Below are positions 1 through 8,084 of a DNA stretch of 64,000 nt, in pieces. The DNA lies in assembly GCA_041393415.1 (NCBI GenBank), contig JAWKKE010000006.1, positions 1 through 64,000 of the forward strand. Direction: 5' to 3'. The DNA is from Thermoleophilia bacterium. GTDB taxonomy: Bacteria > Actinomycetota > Thermoleophilia > UBA2241. The notes beneath the pieces are model-generated. The model was given only the letters and a program-made list of their open reading frames with translations. It made no database searches and was not told the origin of the DNA. Position 1 is the first letter of the stretch, and every line of letters starts with the position of its first letter. Made by a program: the position numbers and the translations under genes.

Positions 1-989
1 TGTCCGAGCGCAACCTCCGGGTGCACATCGCCAGTCGCATCGGGATTCACTCCGTCCACCACCGCGGCGCCCGCGGCCCGCCATGGCAGCAGCACGATGG
101 GATGCTCGGGAGACTCCAAGAGCGCTGCTTCTGCCACGCCGACCACGCAGCAGCGGCGCACCGCGGCCACGTCGGCAAACATCACCGCCAGCGGCTTGTG
201 CGGCCGACCCTTGCGCTTCTTGAGCCTGCGCACTGCGGCACCGTCGCCGGCTAGGCAGGCGAGATGAAACCCACCGAGCCCTTTGACGGCCAAGATGTCG
301 CCCGCGCACAGAAGCTCGGCGGCCGTTTGCAGCGGACCGGCGGGGTCTTCCGTTGTGCCGACTCGCAGTTCCTGCGTCGCCTCACCATCGCCGAGACGGC
401 GCACGAGTCGCAGTCGCGGACCACAGACCGGGCACGCGTTGGGCTCCGCGTGAAAGCGGCGATTGGCCGGATCCTCGTACTCGCGGCGACATGCCGGGCA
501 GAGCGGAAAGACGCGCATCGTCGTGCGTTCGCGATCGTACGGCAGGCTCTCGATGATGGAGAATCGAGGGCCGCAATCGGTGCAGTTCGTGAACGGATAC
601 TGATAGCGACGATCGCACGGATCGAACAGTTCTCGCCGGCAGGCGGCGCAGGTCGCGAGATCTGGTGAGACGAGCTGGTAGGCATCTGGGTCGGCGGCAC
701 TCTCAAGGATGACGAAGGAGGCGGCGGCGCTCACATCGGCCGCCTCACGCACGCACTCCGTGACGATCGCGCGTGGCGGCGCCTGCCGCGGGAGCGCCGC
801 CGCGAAGTCGTTCAGCGCCGCCGGCGTTCCTTCGACGTGAATCTCGACGCCGGCAGACGTGTTTCTCACCCACCCGGCGAGATGGTGTTCCTGCGCCAGC
901 GCATACACAAACGGTCGAAAGCCGACGCCCTGCACAACGCCGCGCACACGCAGGCGCGCGGCCTCCACCCCGCCGTCGCCGCATTGCAC
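1..989 (-). CDS. hypF: Carbamoyltransferase HypF, N-terminal part (truncated by window edge)
   Basis: HypF makes the CN ligands of the [NiFe] hydrogenase active site from carbamoyl phosphate, acting in the cytoplasm with HypE. About 329 residues are visible of the usual 750-800. They show an N-terminal acylphosphatase domain with the signature VVQGVGFRPF, then two zinc-finger repeats (CAAC...CTDC and CPAC...CPVC), then the start of the YrdC-like domain (KRKGRPHKPLAVM). The carbamoyltransferase domain lies beyond position 1. I chose GTG at 989 because GAGGG precedes it by six bases and it comes just after the stop of the response regulator at 997, suggesting one transcript. ATG-started frames here are shadows. 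The neighbouring hydrogenase operons are its obvious clients. Confidence 0.9.
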   Translation of the reverse strand, partial: MQCGDGGVEAARLRVRGVVQGVGFRPFVYALAQEHHLAGWVRNTSAGVEIHVEGTPAALNDFAAALPRQAPPRAIVTECVREAADVSAAASFVILESAADPDAYQLVSPDLATCAACRRELFDPCDRRYQYPFTNCTDCGPRFSIIESLPYDRERTTMRVFPLCPACRREYEDPANRRFHAEPNACPVCGPRLRLVRRLGDGEATQELRVGTTEDPAGPLQTAAELLCAGDILAVKGLGGFHLACLAGDGAAVRRLKKRKGRPHKPLAVMFADVAAVRRCCVVGVAEAALLESPEHPIVLLPWRAAGAAVVDGVNPDATGDVHPEVALG

Positions 990-996
990 GACGCCC

Positions 997-1695
997 TCAG
1001 TCAATGCTGATGAGTCCGGTGCGCAGAGCGTACTTCACGAGTTCCGTGACGTCGTGCGCGTCGAGCTTGCGCATGATGCTCGTGCGATGATTCTCGACCG
1101 TCTTGCGGCTCAGCAGAAGCTGATCGGCGACTTCCTGGTTCGTGTTGCCCTCGGCGATGAGCTTGAGCACCTGACGCTCACGCGGCGTAAGGTGCTCATG
1201 ATCCCCCGATTCGTGCTCGCTCGCCTGTTCGTGCGCCGGCACTTGGCGCACGAACGCATCGATGAGCTTGGCCGCCACGGACGGATGCAGAAACGACGAA
1301 CCGTGATGCACCTCGTCGATGGCCCGCAGGAGATCATCGGCGGCGAAGCCCTTGAGGACGTACCCGGAGGCGCCGGCACGGATGACCTGCTGCACGTACT
1401 CCTCATCGTCGTACATGCTCAGGATGAGCACCTTGGAGTCTGGGCAGTCATGGTGAATGTGCGTGGTCGCCTCGATGCCGTTCATGCGCGGCATCATGAT
1501 GTCCATAATGACGACGTCCGGACGCAACTCCGCAACTTTCGCTACCGCCTCGGCCCCGTCGCCGGCCTCGCCGACAACGTCGACGCCGGGCTGCCCGCTG
1601 AGCAGTGCCCGTAGTCCCTTGCGGAGGATCTCGTGATCGTCGACGAGAAGCACCCGGATGGGCGCCGGCTGCGCTTCCTGCCGCCCGTTGTTCAC
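997..1695 (-). CDS. NarL/FixJ-family response regulator
   Basis: This 232-residue protein is a DNA-binding response regulator. Residues about 13-130 are a receiver domain with the acidic pair D19/D20, the phospho-acceptor D65 (VVIMDIMMP) and the conserved lysine in GYVLKG. The C-terminal part is a LuxR-type helix-turn-helix (LTPRERQVLKLIAEG...SRKTVENHR). Its start overlaps the stop of the kinase gene by four bases, so the pair is translationally coupled. hypF follows within ten bases. Since the kinase is divergent from the hdr-mvh operon, the regulator may control the hydrogenase genes, perhaps through the palindromes at 2781-2810. That target is inference. Confidence 0.93.
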   Translation of the reverse strand: MNNGRQEAQPAPIRVLLVDDHEILRKGLRALLSGQPGVDVVGEAGDGAEAVAKVAELRPDVVIMDIMMPRMNGIEATTHIHHDCPDSKVLILSMYDDEEYVQQVIRAGASGYVLKGFAADDLLRAIDEVHHGSSFLHPSVAAKLIDAFVRQVPAHEQASEHESGDHEHLTPRERQVLKLIAEGNTNQEVADQLLLSRKTVENHRTSIMRKLDAHDVTELVKYALRTGLISID

Positions 1696-2735
1696 ACGCC
1701 CGCCTCCGTCTCGTCGCTCAAGGGGATCACGGCGTGCACACGCGTGCCGCGCCCCGGATCCGCGTCGATGTCTAGCGTACCGTGCAGAGCCACTGCCCGC
1801 TCACGCATAGACATCAGCCCAACCCCGTACCGACCGCTGGCGTTGGCGACAACGCTCGCGGTTGCAAAGCCGACGCCGTTGTCGATGACGGCCAGCGTCG
1901 CATAGGCCGTCTTGATCTCAAGGCGAATGAGCACCCGCGACGCCTGTGCGTGACGCATAACGTTCGCGAGCGACTCCTGCGCGATGCGGAAGAGCGCCGT
2001 CTCGACTGCGGGCGGGAGACGCCGACCCGCGTCCTCCAGATCGGCGACAACTTCAAGTCCCTCGATGCGCAGGTGCGACTGCACGTACCAACGCAGCGCC
2101 GGCACGAGGCCGAAGTCGTCGAGCACCGACGGTCGCAGGTCATACAGCAGGAGCTTCACCTGGCCGAGGCAGTGCCCGAGCAAGGCGCGCGCGTTCGCCA
2201 CTTGGGCGCGCGCCTCCGTGCCCTCTTCCATAGCCTTGAGCGCCGTGTCGATGTTCAGCAGTGCTGCCGCGAGCGACTGACTGGTCTCGTCGTGCAACTC
2301 CCTGCCGATGCGCCGGCGCTCATCCTCGATCGATTCGAAGATGTGCAACGAATACGCGCGCGATTCGCCTTCGAGGCGGTCGAGCATCGCTTCGAGCGCT
2401 TCGGTCATCGCGCGCAGATCTGGGTTGTACGTCTCCGGCCGCACCGCCTCACCGCGCATGCCGCGGTGGATGGTCGCCATAGCGCCGCTGAGATCGACCA
2501 GGGGTCGAAAGGCGGCGCGAAGCACGAGGTAGTTGGCGAGCGCAGTGACCGCCGCACCACCGAGAAAGAAGGCGGCCATGACCGCCCAGAGATGCTCGTC
2601 GCTCACCCGCCGGGCGAGCACGCTGCCAAACACGGCGCCGGCGAGAATGACGAGACTGTTGACCGCCACGACCCGATACAGGGTCGAGCGCCCCATCAGC
2701 TGCCCGGCTCCGCTCCCGAGCTTCATCCTCGCCAC
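1692..2735 (-). CDS. Sensor histidine kinase, HisKA_3 type
   Basis: The kinase partners the downstream NarL-type regulator. Two membrane helices (about residues 22-42 and 49-72) are joined by only a few residues, so there is no real extracellular sensor domain. A HAMP-like linker follows, then a HisKA_3 dimerisation domain with the phospho-accepting histidine at about 148 (RELHDE), then a HATPase domain with N box and DNGVGF and GLMSMRERA motifs. The architecture suggests sensing within the membrane or through redox state of a membrane component. The annotated start is GTG. An ATG nine bases inside (2726), ten bases after GGGGAG, is an equally possible start. Confidence 0.9.
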   Translation of the reverse strand: MARMKLGSGAGQLMGRSTLYRVVAVNSLVILAGAVFGSVLARRVSDEHLWAVMAAFFLGGAAVTALANYLVLRAAFRPLVDLSGAMATIHRGMRGEAVRPETYNPDLRAMTEALEAMLDRLEGESRAYSLHIFESIEDERRRIGRELHDETSQSLAAALLNIDTALKAMEEGTEARAQVANARALLGHCLGQVKLLLYDLRPSVLDDFGLVPALRWYVQSHLRIEGLEVVADLEDAGRRLPPAVETALFRIAQESLANVMRHAQASRVLIRLEIKTAYATLAVIDNGVGFATASVVANASGRYGVGLMSMRERAVALHGTLDIDADPGRGTRVHAVIPLSDETEAGV

Positions 2736-2780
2736 ACTCCCCGCCGGCCTTCCCTGTTCACTGCCTGCCGTTTCGTTCGG

Positions 2781-2810
2781 TCTAGGGCATAAACCCTAGA
2801 CCTTCTAGGG
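2781..2810. promoter_or_regulatory. Three-half-site palindromic operator candidate
   Basis: TCTAGGG (2781-2787), CCCTAGA (2794-2800) and TCTAGGG (2804-2810) form two overlapping perfect inverted repeats with spacers of 6 and 3 bases. They lie in the divergent region between the two-component genes and the hdr-qmo-mvh operon, just upstream of a TTGACC hexamer. Position and symmetry suggest binding by a dimeric regulator, plausibly the adjacent NarL-type protein. No binding data are available from sequence. Confidence 0.6.
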
Positions 2811-2813
2811 TGT

Positions 2814-2841
2814 TTGACCTATGCTATGCCATACTTGTACT
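2814..2841 (+). promoter_or_regulatory. Candidate promoter of the hdr-qmoC-mvh operon
   Basis: TTGACC at 2814-2819 is a good -35 match. TGTACT at 2836-2841, sixteen bases on, is a weak -10. It directly abuts the palindromic half-sites and points towards the operon starting at 2922. The leader would be about 75 bases. Confidence 0.4.
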
Positions 2842-2921
2842 GCGCGAGGGCGGGCCGGAGGGGCCAGTCCTCGTCGTCGCGCGCCGCACGCGTAACGTAG
2901 CACCTTGCCATGGGAGGCTCT

Positions 2922-4730
2922 ATGAGGACCGGCGTGTTCTTCTGTGAGATGGGGGATCTCACGACATGCATCGACTTGCGCGATGTCCAGCAATACGCCG
3001 CCGATCTGCCGGACGTCGTCGCCGTACGAGACTACGGCGCCGACCCCAAACTCGACCCGGCGATCCTGGCGGCTGAGATCCGCAAGGAGAACCTCGAACG
3101 CGTCGTGGTGGCGGGCGACTCGTCGGGCTTCTTCAAGCAAGCGTTCACACACGGCATGGCGATCGCCGGCCGGGACACCGACGAAGTGCACCTGGCCTCA
3201 TTCCGCGAATACTGCTCGGCCAGCGGTATGGATACCATGCGCGCCAAATCTATTGTTGCCTGCGCCGTCATGGCCGTGCCGTTCCGGCTCGCAGCGGTAC
3301 CCGATACCGCCCCAGTGGACCCGCGCACGCTGGTGATCGGCGCGGGCATCGCCGGTATCCAAGCGTCACTCGAGATCGCCGATGCCGGCAAGCAGGTCTA
3401 CCTCGTGGAACGCACGAGCACGGTCGGCGGCCACATGGCGATGTTCGACAAGACCTTCCCCACGCTCGACTGCGCCGCCTGCATCCTCACCCCCAAGATG
3501 GTTGCCGTCGACCAGCACGAGAACATCGAACTCATGACCAACAGCGAAGTGGTGGCCATCGGCGGGCGGCCCGGAGCCTACACAGTGACAATCCGCCAGA
3601 AGGCGCGCCGCGTTAGCGTCAAGGACTGCGTCGCCTGCGACGTCTGCTCGCAGGTCTGCCCCGTTCGCGTGGTGAGCGAGTTCGACAACGGCATCGCCGA
3701 ACGCAAGGCGGCCTACATCGCCTTCCCACAGGCAGTCCCCAATGCCTACTCGATCGATGCCGAGCACTGCCAGTGGGTGCAGAGCGGGGGCACCAAGTGC
3801 GGCGTCTGCGCCAAGAAGTGCCCCAAGGAGTGCATCGATCTCAACCAGGCCGACGAGACGCGCGAGATCACCGTTGGCAACATCATCCTCGCCACGGGAT
3901 ACGATCTCTACGATGCCGGCAAGGTGGAGCGCTACGGATACGGCAAGCTCCCCAACGTGCTCACCTCGCTCGAGTTCGAGCGCCTCACCAACGCCTCCGG
4001 CCCAACCAGCGGCAAGATCGTTATGCGCTCCCGGCGTCAGAACAAGCGCACCAAGCAAGACGAGTGGGTGTTTGACGCAGATTCCGGATCCCCGCCGCAG
4101 AGCGTCGCCATCGTGCACTGCGTGGGCTCACGCGACGCCAACCACAACGAGTACTGTTCGCGAGTCTGCTGCATGTACTCGCTGAAGTTCGCCCATCTTG
4201 TGCGCGAGAAGCTCCCCAATGCCCACTGTTACGAGTTCTACATCGACATGCGCGCCTTCGGAAAGGGCTACGAGGAGTTTGCCGAGCGCATCAAGGCCGA
4301 AGGCACCAGCGTCATTCGCGGCCGCACTGCCATGGTCGTCGAGGAAGAAGGCCGCATGATGGTCAAGGGCGAGGACATCATCAGCGAGCGCATGATCGAT
4401 ATCCCCGTCGACATGGTGATCCTGGCCGTCGGCCTCGTGCCCGCCGCCGGATCGAGCCAGCTGGCCCAGCACCTGGGCATCGACACCGACCGCTACGGAT
4501 GGTTCAGCGAGCTGGACTACAACTCGGACCCGACCGACACGGAGCGTGGCGGCATCTTCGTCGCCGGCGTCGGGCAGGGGCCCAAAGACATCCCCGACAC
4601 GGTGGCTCAGGCTTCAGCGGTGGCCGCCGGCGTCCTCAAGAGTATCGCCGTCGGCCGCGGTGTAAGCGACGTCGCCGACTTGTCGCTGGAAGACATCGAA
4701 GCGCGGGCCGCGCAGCTGATCAGGGTCTGA
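2922..4730 (+). CDS. HdrA/QmoA-like FAD iron-sulfur protein lacking C-terminal ferredoxin
   Basis: This 602-residue flavoprotein belongs to the heterodisulfide reductase A family, whose members route electrons by flavin. A Rossmann motif (VIGAGIAGIQAS) binds FAD. The family signature DCAACILTPKM is present, as is an inserted ferredoxin domain with CVACDVCSQVCP and CGVCAKKCP. The N-terminal domain lacks the usual MCSDPGQ cysteine motif, and there is no C-terminal two-cluster ferredoxin domain, unlike the HdrA at 14193-16169. I chose ATG 2922 because GGGAGG lies four bases ahead; ATG 2910 has no ribosome site. It heads an operon with a QmoC-like membrane protein, so it is best compared with QmoA. 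Confidence 0.88.
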   Translation: MRTGVFFCEMGDLTTCIDLRDVQQYAADLPDVVAVRDYGADPKLDPAILAAEIRKENLERVVVAGDSSGFFKQAFTHGMAIAGRDTDEVHLASFREYCSASGMDTMRAKSIVACAVMAVPFRLAAVPDTAPVDPRTLVIGAGIAGIQASLEIADAGKQVYLVERTSTVGGHMAMFDKTFPTLDCAACILTPKMVAVDQHENIELMTNSEVVAIGGRPGAYTVTIRQKARRVSVKDCVACDVCSQVCPVRVVSEFDNGIAERKAAYIAFPQAVPNAYSIDAEHCQWVQSGGTKCGVCAKKCPKECIDLNQADETREITVGNIILATGYDLYDAGKVERYGYGKLPNVLTSLEFERLTNASGPTSGKIVMRSRRQNKRTKQDEWVFDADSGSPPQSVAIVHCVGSRDANHNEYCSRVCCMYSLKFAHLVREKLPNAHCYEFYIDMRAFGKGYEEFAERIKAEGTSVIRGRTAMVVEEEGRMMVKGEDIISERMIDIPVDMVILAVGLVPAAGSSQLAQHLGIDTDRYGWFSELDYNSDPTDTERGGIFVAGVGQGPKDIPDTVAQASAVAAGVLKSIAVGRGVSDVADLSLEDIEARAAQLIRV

Positions 4731-4742
4731 GGAGGTTCCTGG

Positions 4743-5900
4743 ATGGCCATACGAGTCAACCCGAAGCTGATTGAGGAACTGGAGGCCTACGGCGCGCAGG
4801 ACGTGAGCAAGTGCTATCACTGCGGCAACTGCTCCGCCGCATGTCCCTTCTCCAAAGAGCCGTACATCATTCCGCGGCGTGCGATGCGATCGCTGCAGAT
4901 GGGACTCGAGAAGAAGCTCGAGAGCGACTTGCAGCCGTGGCTCTGCTACTACTGCGGCGAATGCTCGGCTCAATGCCCGCGCGGCGCCGAGCCCGGCGAG
5001 ACGATGATGAGCCTGCGCCGCTGGCTCACGGCGCGCTACGACTTCACCGGCATCTCACGCGCCTTCTACCGCAATCCGATGATAGAGCTGGCGGCAATCA
5101 TCATCGTCGCCATCCTCACCGGCATCGGATTCGCCCTCTGGGGCCTCAACACCGGCGATATCAACGTCTACAGCGGCGAGAACGCCTTCCTGCCTGCGAG
5201 CCAGGTGCACATCTTCGACTGGATTCTCGCTGCCTTCCTGCTCACCATGCTCCTGATCAACTGTGCCCGCATGTGGTGGTTCACTGTTGGTCGAGATGAA
5301 CAGCTTCATCTCAGCGCCGGCGACTACGTCAAGAAGTTCTGGCTTATGCCATATCACTTCATCACCCAGCGCCGCCTCAGCCAGTGCGATGAGAAGCGCC
5401 CATGGATGCTGCACATCGTGCTCATGCTGAGCTACCTCACGATGCTCATACTGATCATGTTCTTCCTCGGCGACATGGCGGCAGGACCGGAGATCAACTG
5501 GCGCGTCCACGCCTTCGGTCTGGCAGCAACCGTCGGCCTGCTGCTCACAACCTTCCTCGCTCTGCGCGGGCGCATCAAGAAGGTCGATGCCCTTCACCGC
5601 CACTCGCACGAGACCGACTGGATCTTTCTCATCCTGCTGGCCGTCGTGGCGAGCACGGGCATCCTCCAATTCACCCTGCATCGCACCGGCAACGAAGCTG
5701 CCGCCAACGTCGCCTACATCGTTCACATGATGGGGGTCGTGCCGATGCTCGGCCTCGAGGTGCCCTTCAGCAAGTGGTCGCACATGGCCTACCGTCCCCT
5801 GGCGATGTACTTCGCCGAACTGCGCGCCGAGGCCATGCCTGTGCGCGTTCCCAAGGCCGATAAGCAGGCCGAGCAGCCCCTGACCGCCCCGGCGAACTGA
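4743..5900 (+). CDS. QmoC-like membrane iron-sulfur protein (HdrC-HdrE fusion)
   Basis: The 385-residue protein joins an HdrC-type domain to a cytochrome-b-like membrane domain. Residues about 24-35 (CYHCGNCSAACP) and 68-79 (CYYCGECSAQCP) bind two [4Fe-4S] clusters. From about residue 112 there are five to six hydrophobic helices of the NarI/HdrE kind, with histidines in or near them (HIF, LHI, RVHAF, TLHR, IVHMM) that could ligate b hemes. This is the arrangement of QmoC, which links cytoplasmic Hdr-like flavoproteins to the quinone pool. It sits between two HdrA-like genes with a GGAGG site 12 bases after the first. No aprAB or other sulfate-reduction gene is in the window, so the partner is probably the Mvh hydrogenase encoded downstream. 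Confidence 0.87.
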   Translation: MAIRVNPKLIEELEAYGAQDVSKCYHCGNCSAACPFSKEPYIIPRRAMRSLQMGLEKKLESDLQPWLCYYCGECSAQCPRGAEPGETMMSLRRWLTARYDFTGISRAFYRNPMIELAAIIIVAILTGIGFALWGLNTGDINVYSGENAFLPASQVHIFDWILAAFLLTMLLINCARMWWFTVGRDEQLHLSAGDYVKKFWLMPYHFITQRRLSQCDEKRPWMLHIVLMLSYLTMLILIMFFLGDMAAGPEINWRVHAFGLAATVGLLLTTFLALRGRIKKVDALHRHSHETDWIFLILLAVVASTGILQFTLHRTGNEAAANVAYIVHMMGVVPMLGLEVPFSKWSHMAYRPLAMYFAELRAEAMPVRVPKADKQAEQPLTAPAN

Positions 5901-5910
5901 GGAGGGCGGT

Positions 5911-7647
5911 GTGAGCGAAAAGCAACGACACGAACAAGAGCAGCACCGGATCGGCGTATACGTGTGTCAGTGCGGCACCAACATCGCCAAGATGGTCGAC
6001 TGCGACAGCGTGGCCGGAGAGATCGCCGACATGCCCGGCGTCACCGTCTCACGCTCCTACAAGTACATGTGCTCCAACCCCGGCCAGGAGATGATCATGG
6101 CCGACATCAAGGAGCACAACCTGGACCGTGTGGTGGTGGCCGCCTGCAGCCCGCACATGCACGAGGTCACATTCCGCAAAGCAGTCCAGGCGGCAGACCT
6201 GAACCCGTACTACCTTGAGATCGCCAACATTCGCGAGCAGTGCGCCTGGGTGCACGACGACCGCGCCAAGGCGACGAGCAAAGCCAAGGACCTCGCCACC
6301 GCTGCCGTCGAACGCGTGGTGTGGCAAGAGGCCCTCGAGAAGATGTCCGTCGACATGTGCCCGAACTGCCTCGTGATCGGCGGCGGCATCGCGGGCATGA
6401 CCGCCGCGCTCGATCTTGCCGAGGCCGGCGGGCGCGTCTACCTCGTCGAACGTCAGGACCACCTCGGCGGCCAGGTTGCCCACATCGACCTCACCGCCCC
6501 TTACCTCGACTCGGCGCGCGACATCATCGACGAACGCGTCACGCGCGTGATGCAGCATCCGCAGATCGACGTGATGCTGCAGTCCGAACTGGAGGAGCTC
6601 GGCGGCTTCGTCGGCAACTTCCAGGCCGTCGTCGGTTCCGCCGACGGCACGCAGCAGACACTCGATGTCGGCAGCGTCGTCGTCGCTACCGGCTACAAGA
6701 CATTCGACGCCGCCCGAATCCCCAACTACGGGTATGGACGGCTGCCCAACGTCATCACCTCTCTCGAACTCGAACGCATGCTGCGCGAGGGACGCGTGGA
6801 GACCAAGGAAGGAAGAGCACCGCAGTACGTCGCGCTCCTCCACTGCGTCGGTAGCCGCAGTCTGGAGTACAACTCCTACTGCTCGCGCGTGTGCTGCATG
6901 GCCGCCCTCAAGTACGCACACGAGGTCAAGTCGTCTGTGCCCGGCTGCTATGTGAGCGACGTGTACATCGACATGCACGCCTTCGGCAAGGGCCACGAGG
7001 ATCTCTACCGGCGCACCTCAGAAGCCAACACCATGTTCCTGATGTACGACAAGGACGACTTCCCCGCCATCCGCAAGGCCAACCCCGGCGACGACTGCGA
7101 CATGCTCATCGAAGTCAACGAGACGCTCTCCGGCGAGACCATCGAGATCCCTGCCGACCTCGTCGTGCTGATGGTCGGGATGGAGGCGCGCGACGATTGT
7201 CGGGAGCTTGCGCGCCTCGTGAACATCAGCGTAGACAAGCACGGCTGGTTCATCGAGAGCCACCCGAAGCTCGATCCGGTGGCAACGACGACCGACGGCA
7301 TCTACATCGCCGGCGCCTGTCAGGCACCCAAGGACATTCCGGACTCCGTCGCTCAGGCCCGAGCGGCGGCGGCACGCATCATGGCCCGCATCGCCCACGG
7401 CGAAATCGAGATCGACGCCGTTTACTCGGAGATCGACGCCGACAAGTGCTCAGGATGCCGTGTCTGCAACGCGCTCTGCCCGTACGTAGCCATCGAGTAC
7501 GACCCGGCGACGCACAAGAGCCACGTCATCAGCGCCCTCTGCAAAGCATGCGGCGCTTGCGTGGCTGCCTGCCCCTCAAGCGCCATCACAGCAAGGGGCT
7601 TCACCGACGAACAGATCTTCGCACAGATCGAGGGGGTACTCGGATGA
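5911..7647 (+). CDS. HdrA/QmoB-like FAD protein with C-terminal ferredoxin
   Basis: A second HdrA-family protein of 578 residues starting at GTG after GGAGGG. It keeps the N-terminal cluster motifs (VCQCGTNI; MCSNPGQE; ACSPHMHE), the FAD fold (VIGGGIAGMTAA) and a C-terminal pair of ferredoxin motifs (CSGCRVCNALCP and CKACGACVAACP). It lacks the CAAC signature (the equivalent reads GGQVAHIDLTAP) and has no inserted ferredoxin domain. It is therefore the structural complement of the HdrA-like protein at 2922-4730. Together they carry what a single full-length HdrA carries, as QmoA and QmoB do. The C-terminal ferredoxin overlaps in gene order with mvhD, its expected hydrogenase connector. Confidence 0.88.
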   Translation: MSEKQRHEQEQHRIGVYVCQCGTNIAKMVDCDSVAGEIADMPGVTVSRSYKYMCSNPGQEMIMADIKEHNLDRVVVAACSPHMHEVTFRKAVQAADLNPYYLEIANIREQCAWVHDDRAKATSKAKDLATAAVERVVWQEALEKMSVDMCPNCLVIGGGIAGMTAALDLAEAGGRVYLVERQDHLGGQVAHIDLTAPYLDSARDIIDERVTRVMQHPQIDVMLQSELEELGGFVGNFQAVVGSADGTQQTLDVGSVVVATGYKTFDAARIPNYGYGRLPNVITSLELERMLREGRVETKEGRAPQYVALLHCVGSRSLEYNSYCSRVCCMAALKYAHEVKSSVPGCYVSDVYIDMHAFGKGHEDLYRRTSEANTMFLMYDKDDFPAIRKANPGDDCDMLIEVNETLSGETIEIPADLVVLMVGMEARDDCRELARLVNISVDKHGWFIESHPKLDPVATTTDGIYIAGACQAPKDIPDSVAQARAAAARIMARIAHGEIEIDAVYSEIDADKCSGCRVCNALCPYVAIEYDPATHKSHVISALCKACGACVAACPSSAITARGFTDEQIFAQIEGVLG

Positions 7648-8081
7648 CGACCTTCGAGCCAAAGATCGTCGGCTTCCTGTGCAATTGGTGCTCCTACACA
7701 GGGGCCGACCTTGCCGGGACGAGCCGCGTCCACTACGCCCCCAACCTGCGCATCATCCGCGTAATGTGTTCGGCGCGCGTCGATCCAACATTCGTGCTCA
7801 AAGCACTCTCTGAGGGAGCCGACGGCGTGCTCATCGCTGGCTGCCACCCCGGCGACTGCCACTACTCGGAGGGCAACTTCAAGACGATGCGCCGCTATCC
7901 GCTCCTCAAGAAGCTCCTGCGCGACTATGGGATCGAGGAGGAGCGCGTGCGTCTCGAGTGGGTGAGCGCGTCCGAAGGTCACCTCTTCGCCGACATCGTC
8001 AACGAGATGACCGAGCAATTGCGAGCCCTCGGGCCGAGCCCCGTCAAGTCCGGGCTCGCCCTCGACATGGCGGAGAGGTGA
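7644..8081 (+). CDS. mvhD: MvhD-like hydrogenase-Hdr connector, copy 1
   Basis: This 145-residue iron-sulfur protein links the Mvh hydrogenase to HdrA. The family pattern is clear: FLCNWCSYTGAD near the N-terminus, VMCSARVD, then GCHPGDCHY, giving the cysteines for a [2Fe-2S] cluster. The ATG overlaps the upstream TGA stop (ATGA), indicating translational coupling with the HdrA-like protein. The gene order hdrA-mvhD-mvhG-mvhA is that of methanogen and sulfate-reducer electron-bifurcating complexes. A longer reading frame starting far upstream is only an extension into the hdrA gene. Confidence 0.92.
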   Translation: MTTFEPKIVGFLCNWCSYTGADLAGTSRVHYAPNLRIIRVMCSARVDPTFVLKALSEGADGVLIAGCHPGDCHYSEGNFKTMRRYPLLKKLLRDYGIEEERVRLEWVSASEGHLFADIVNEMTEQLRALGPSPVKSGLALDMAER

Positions 8082-8084
8082 GAC

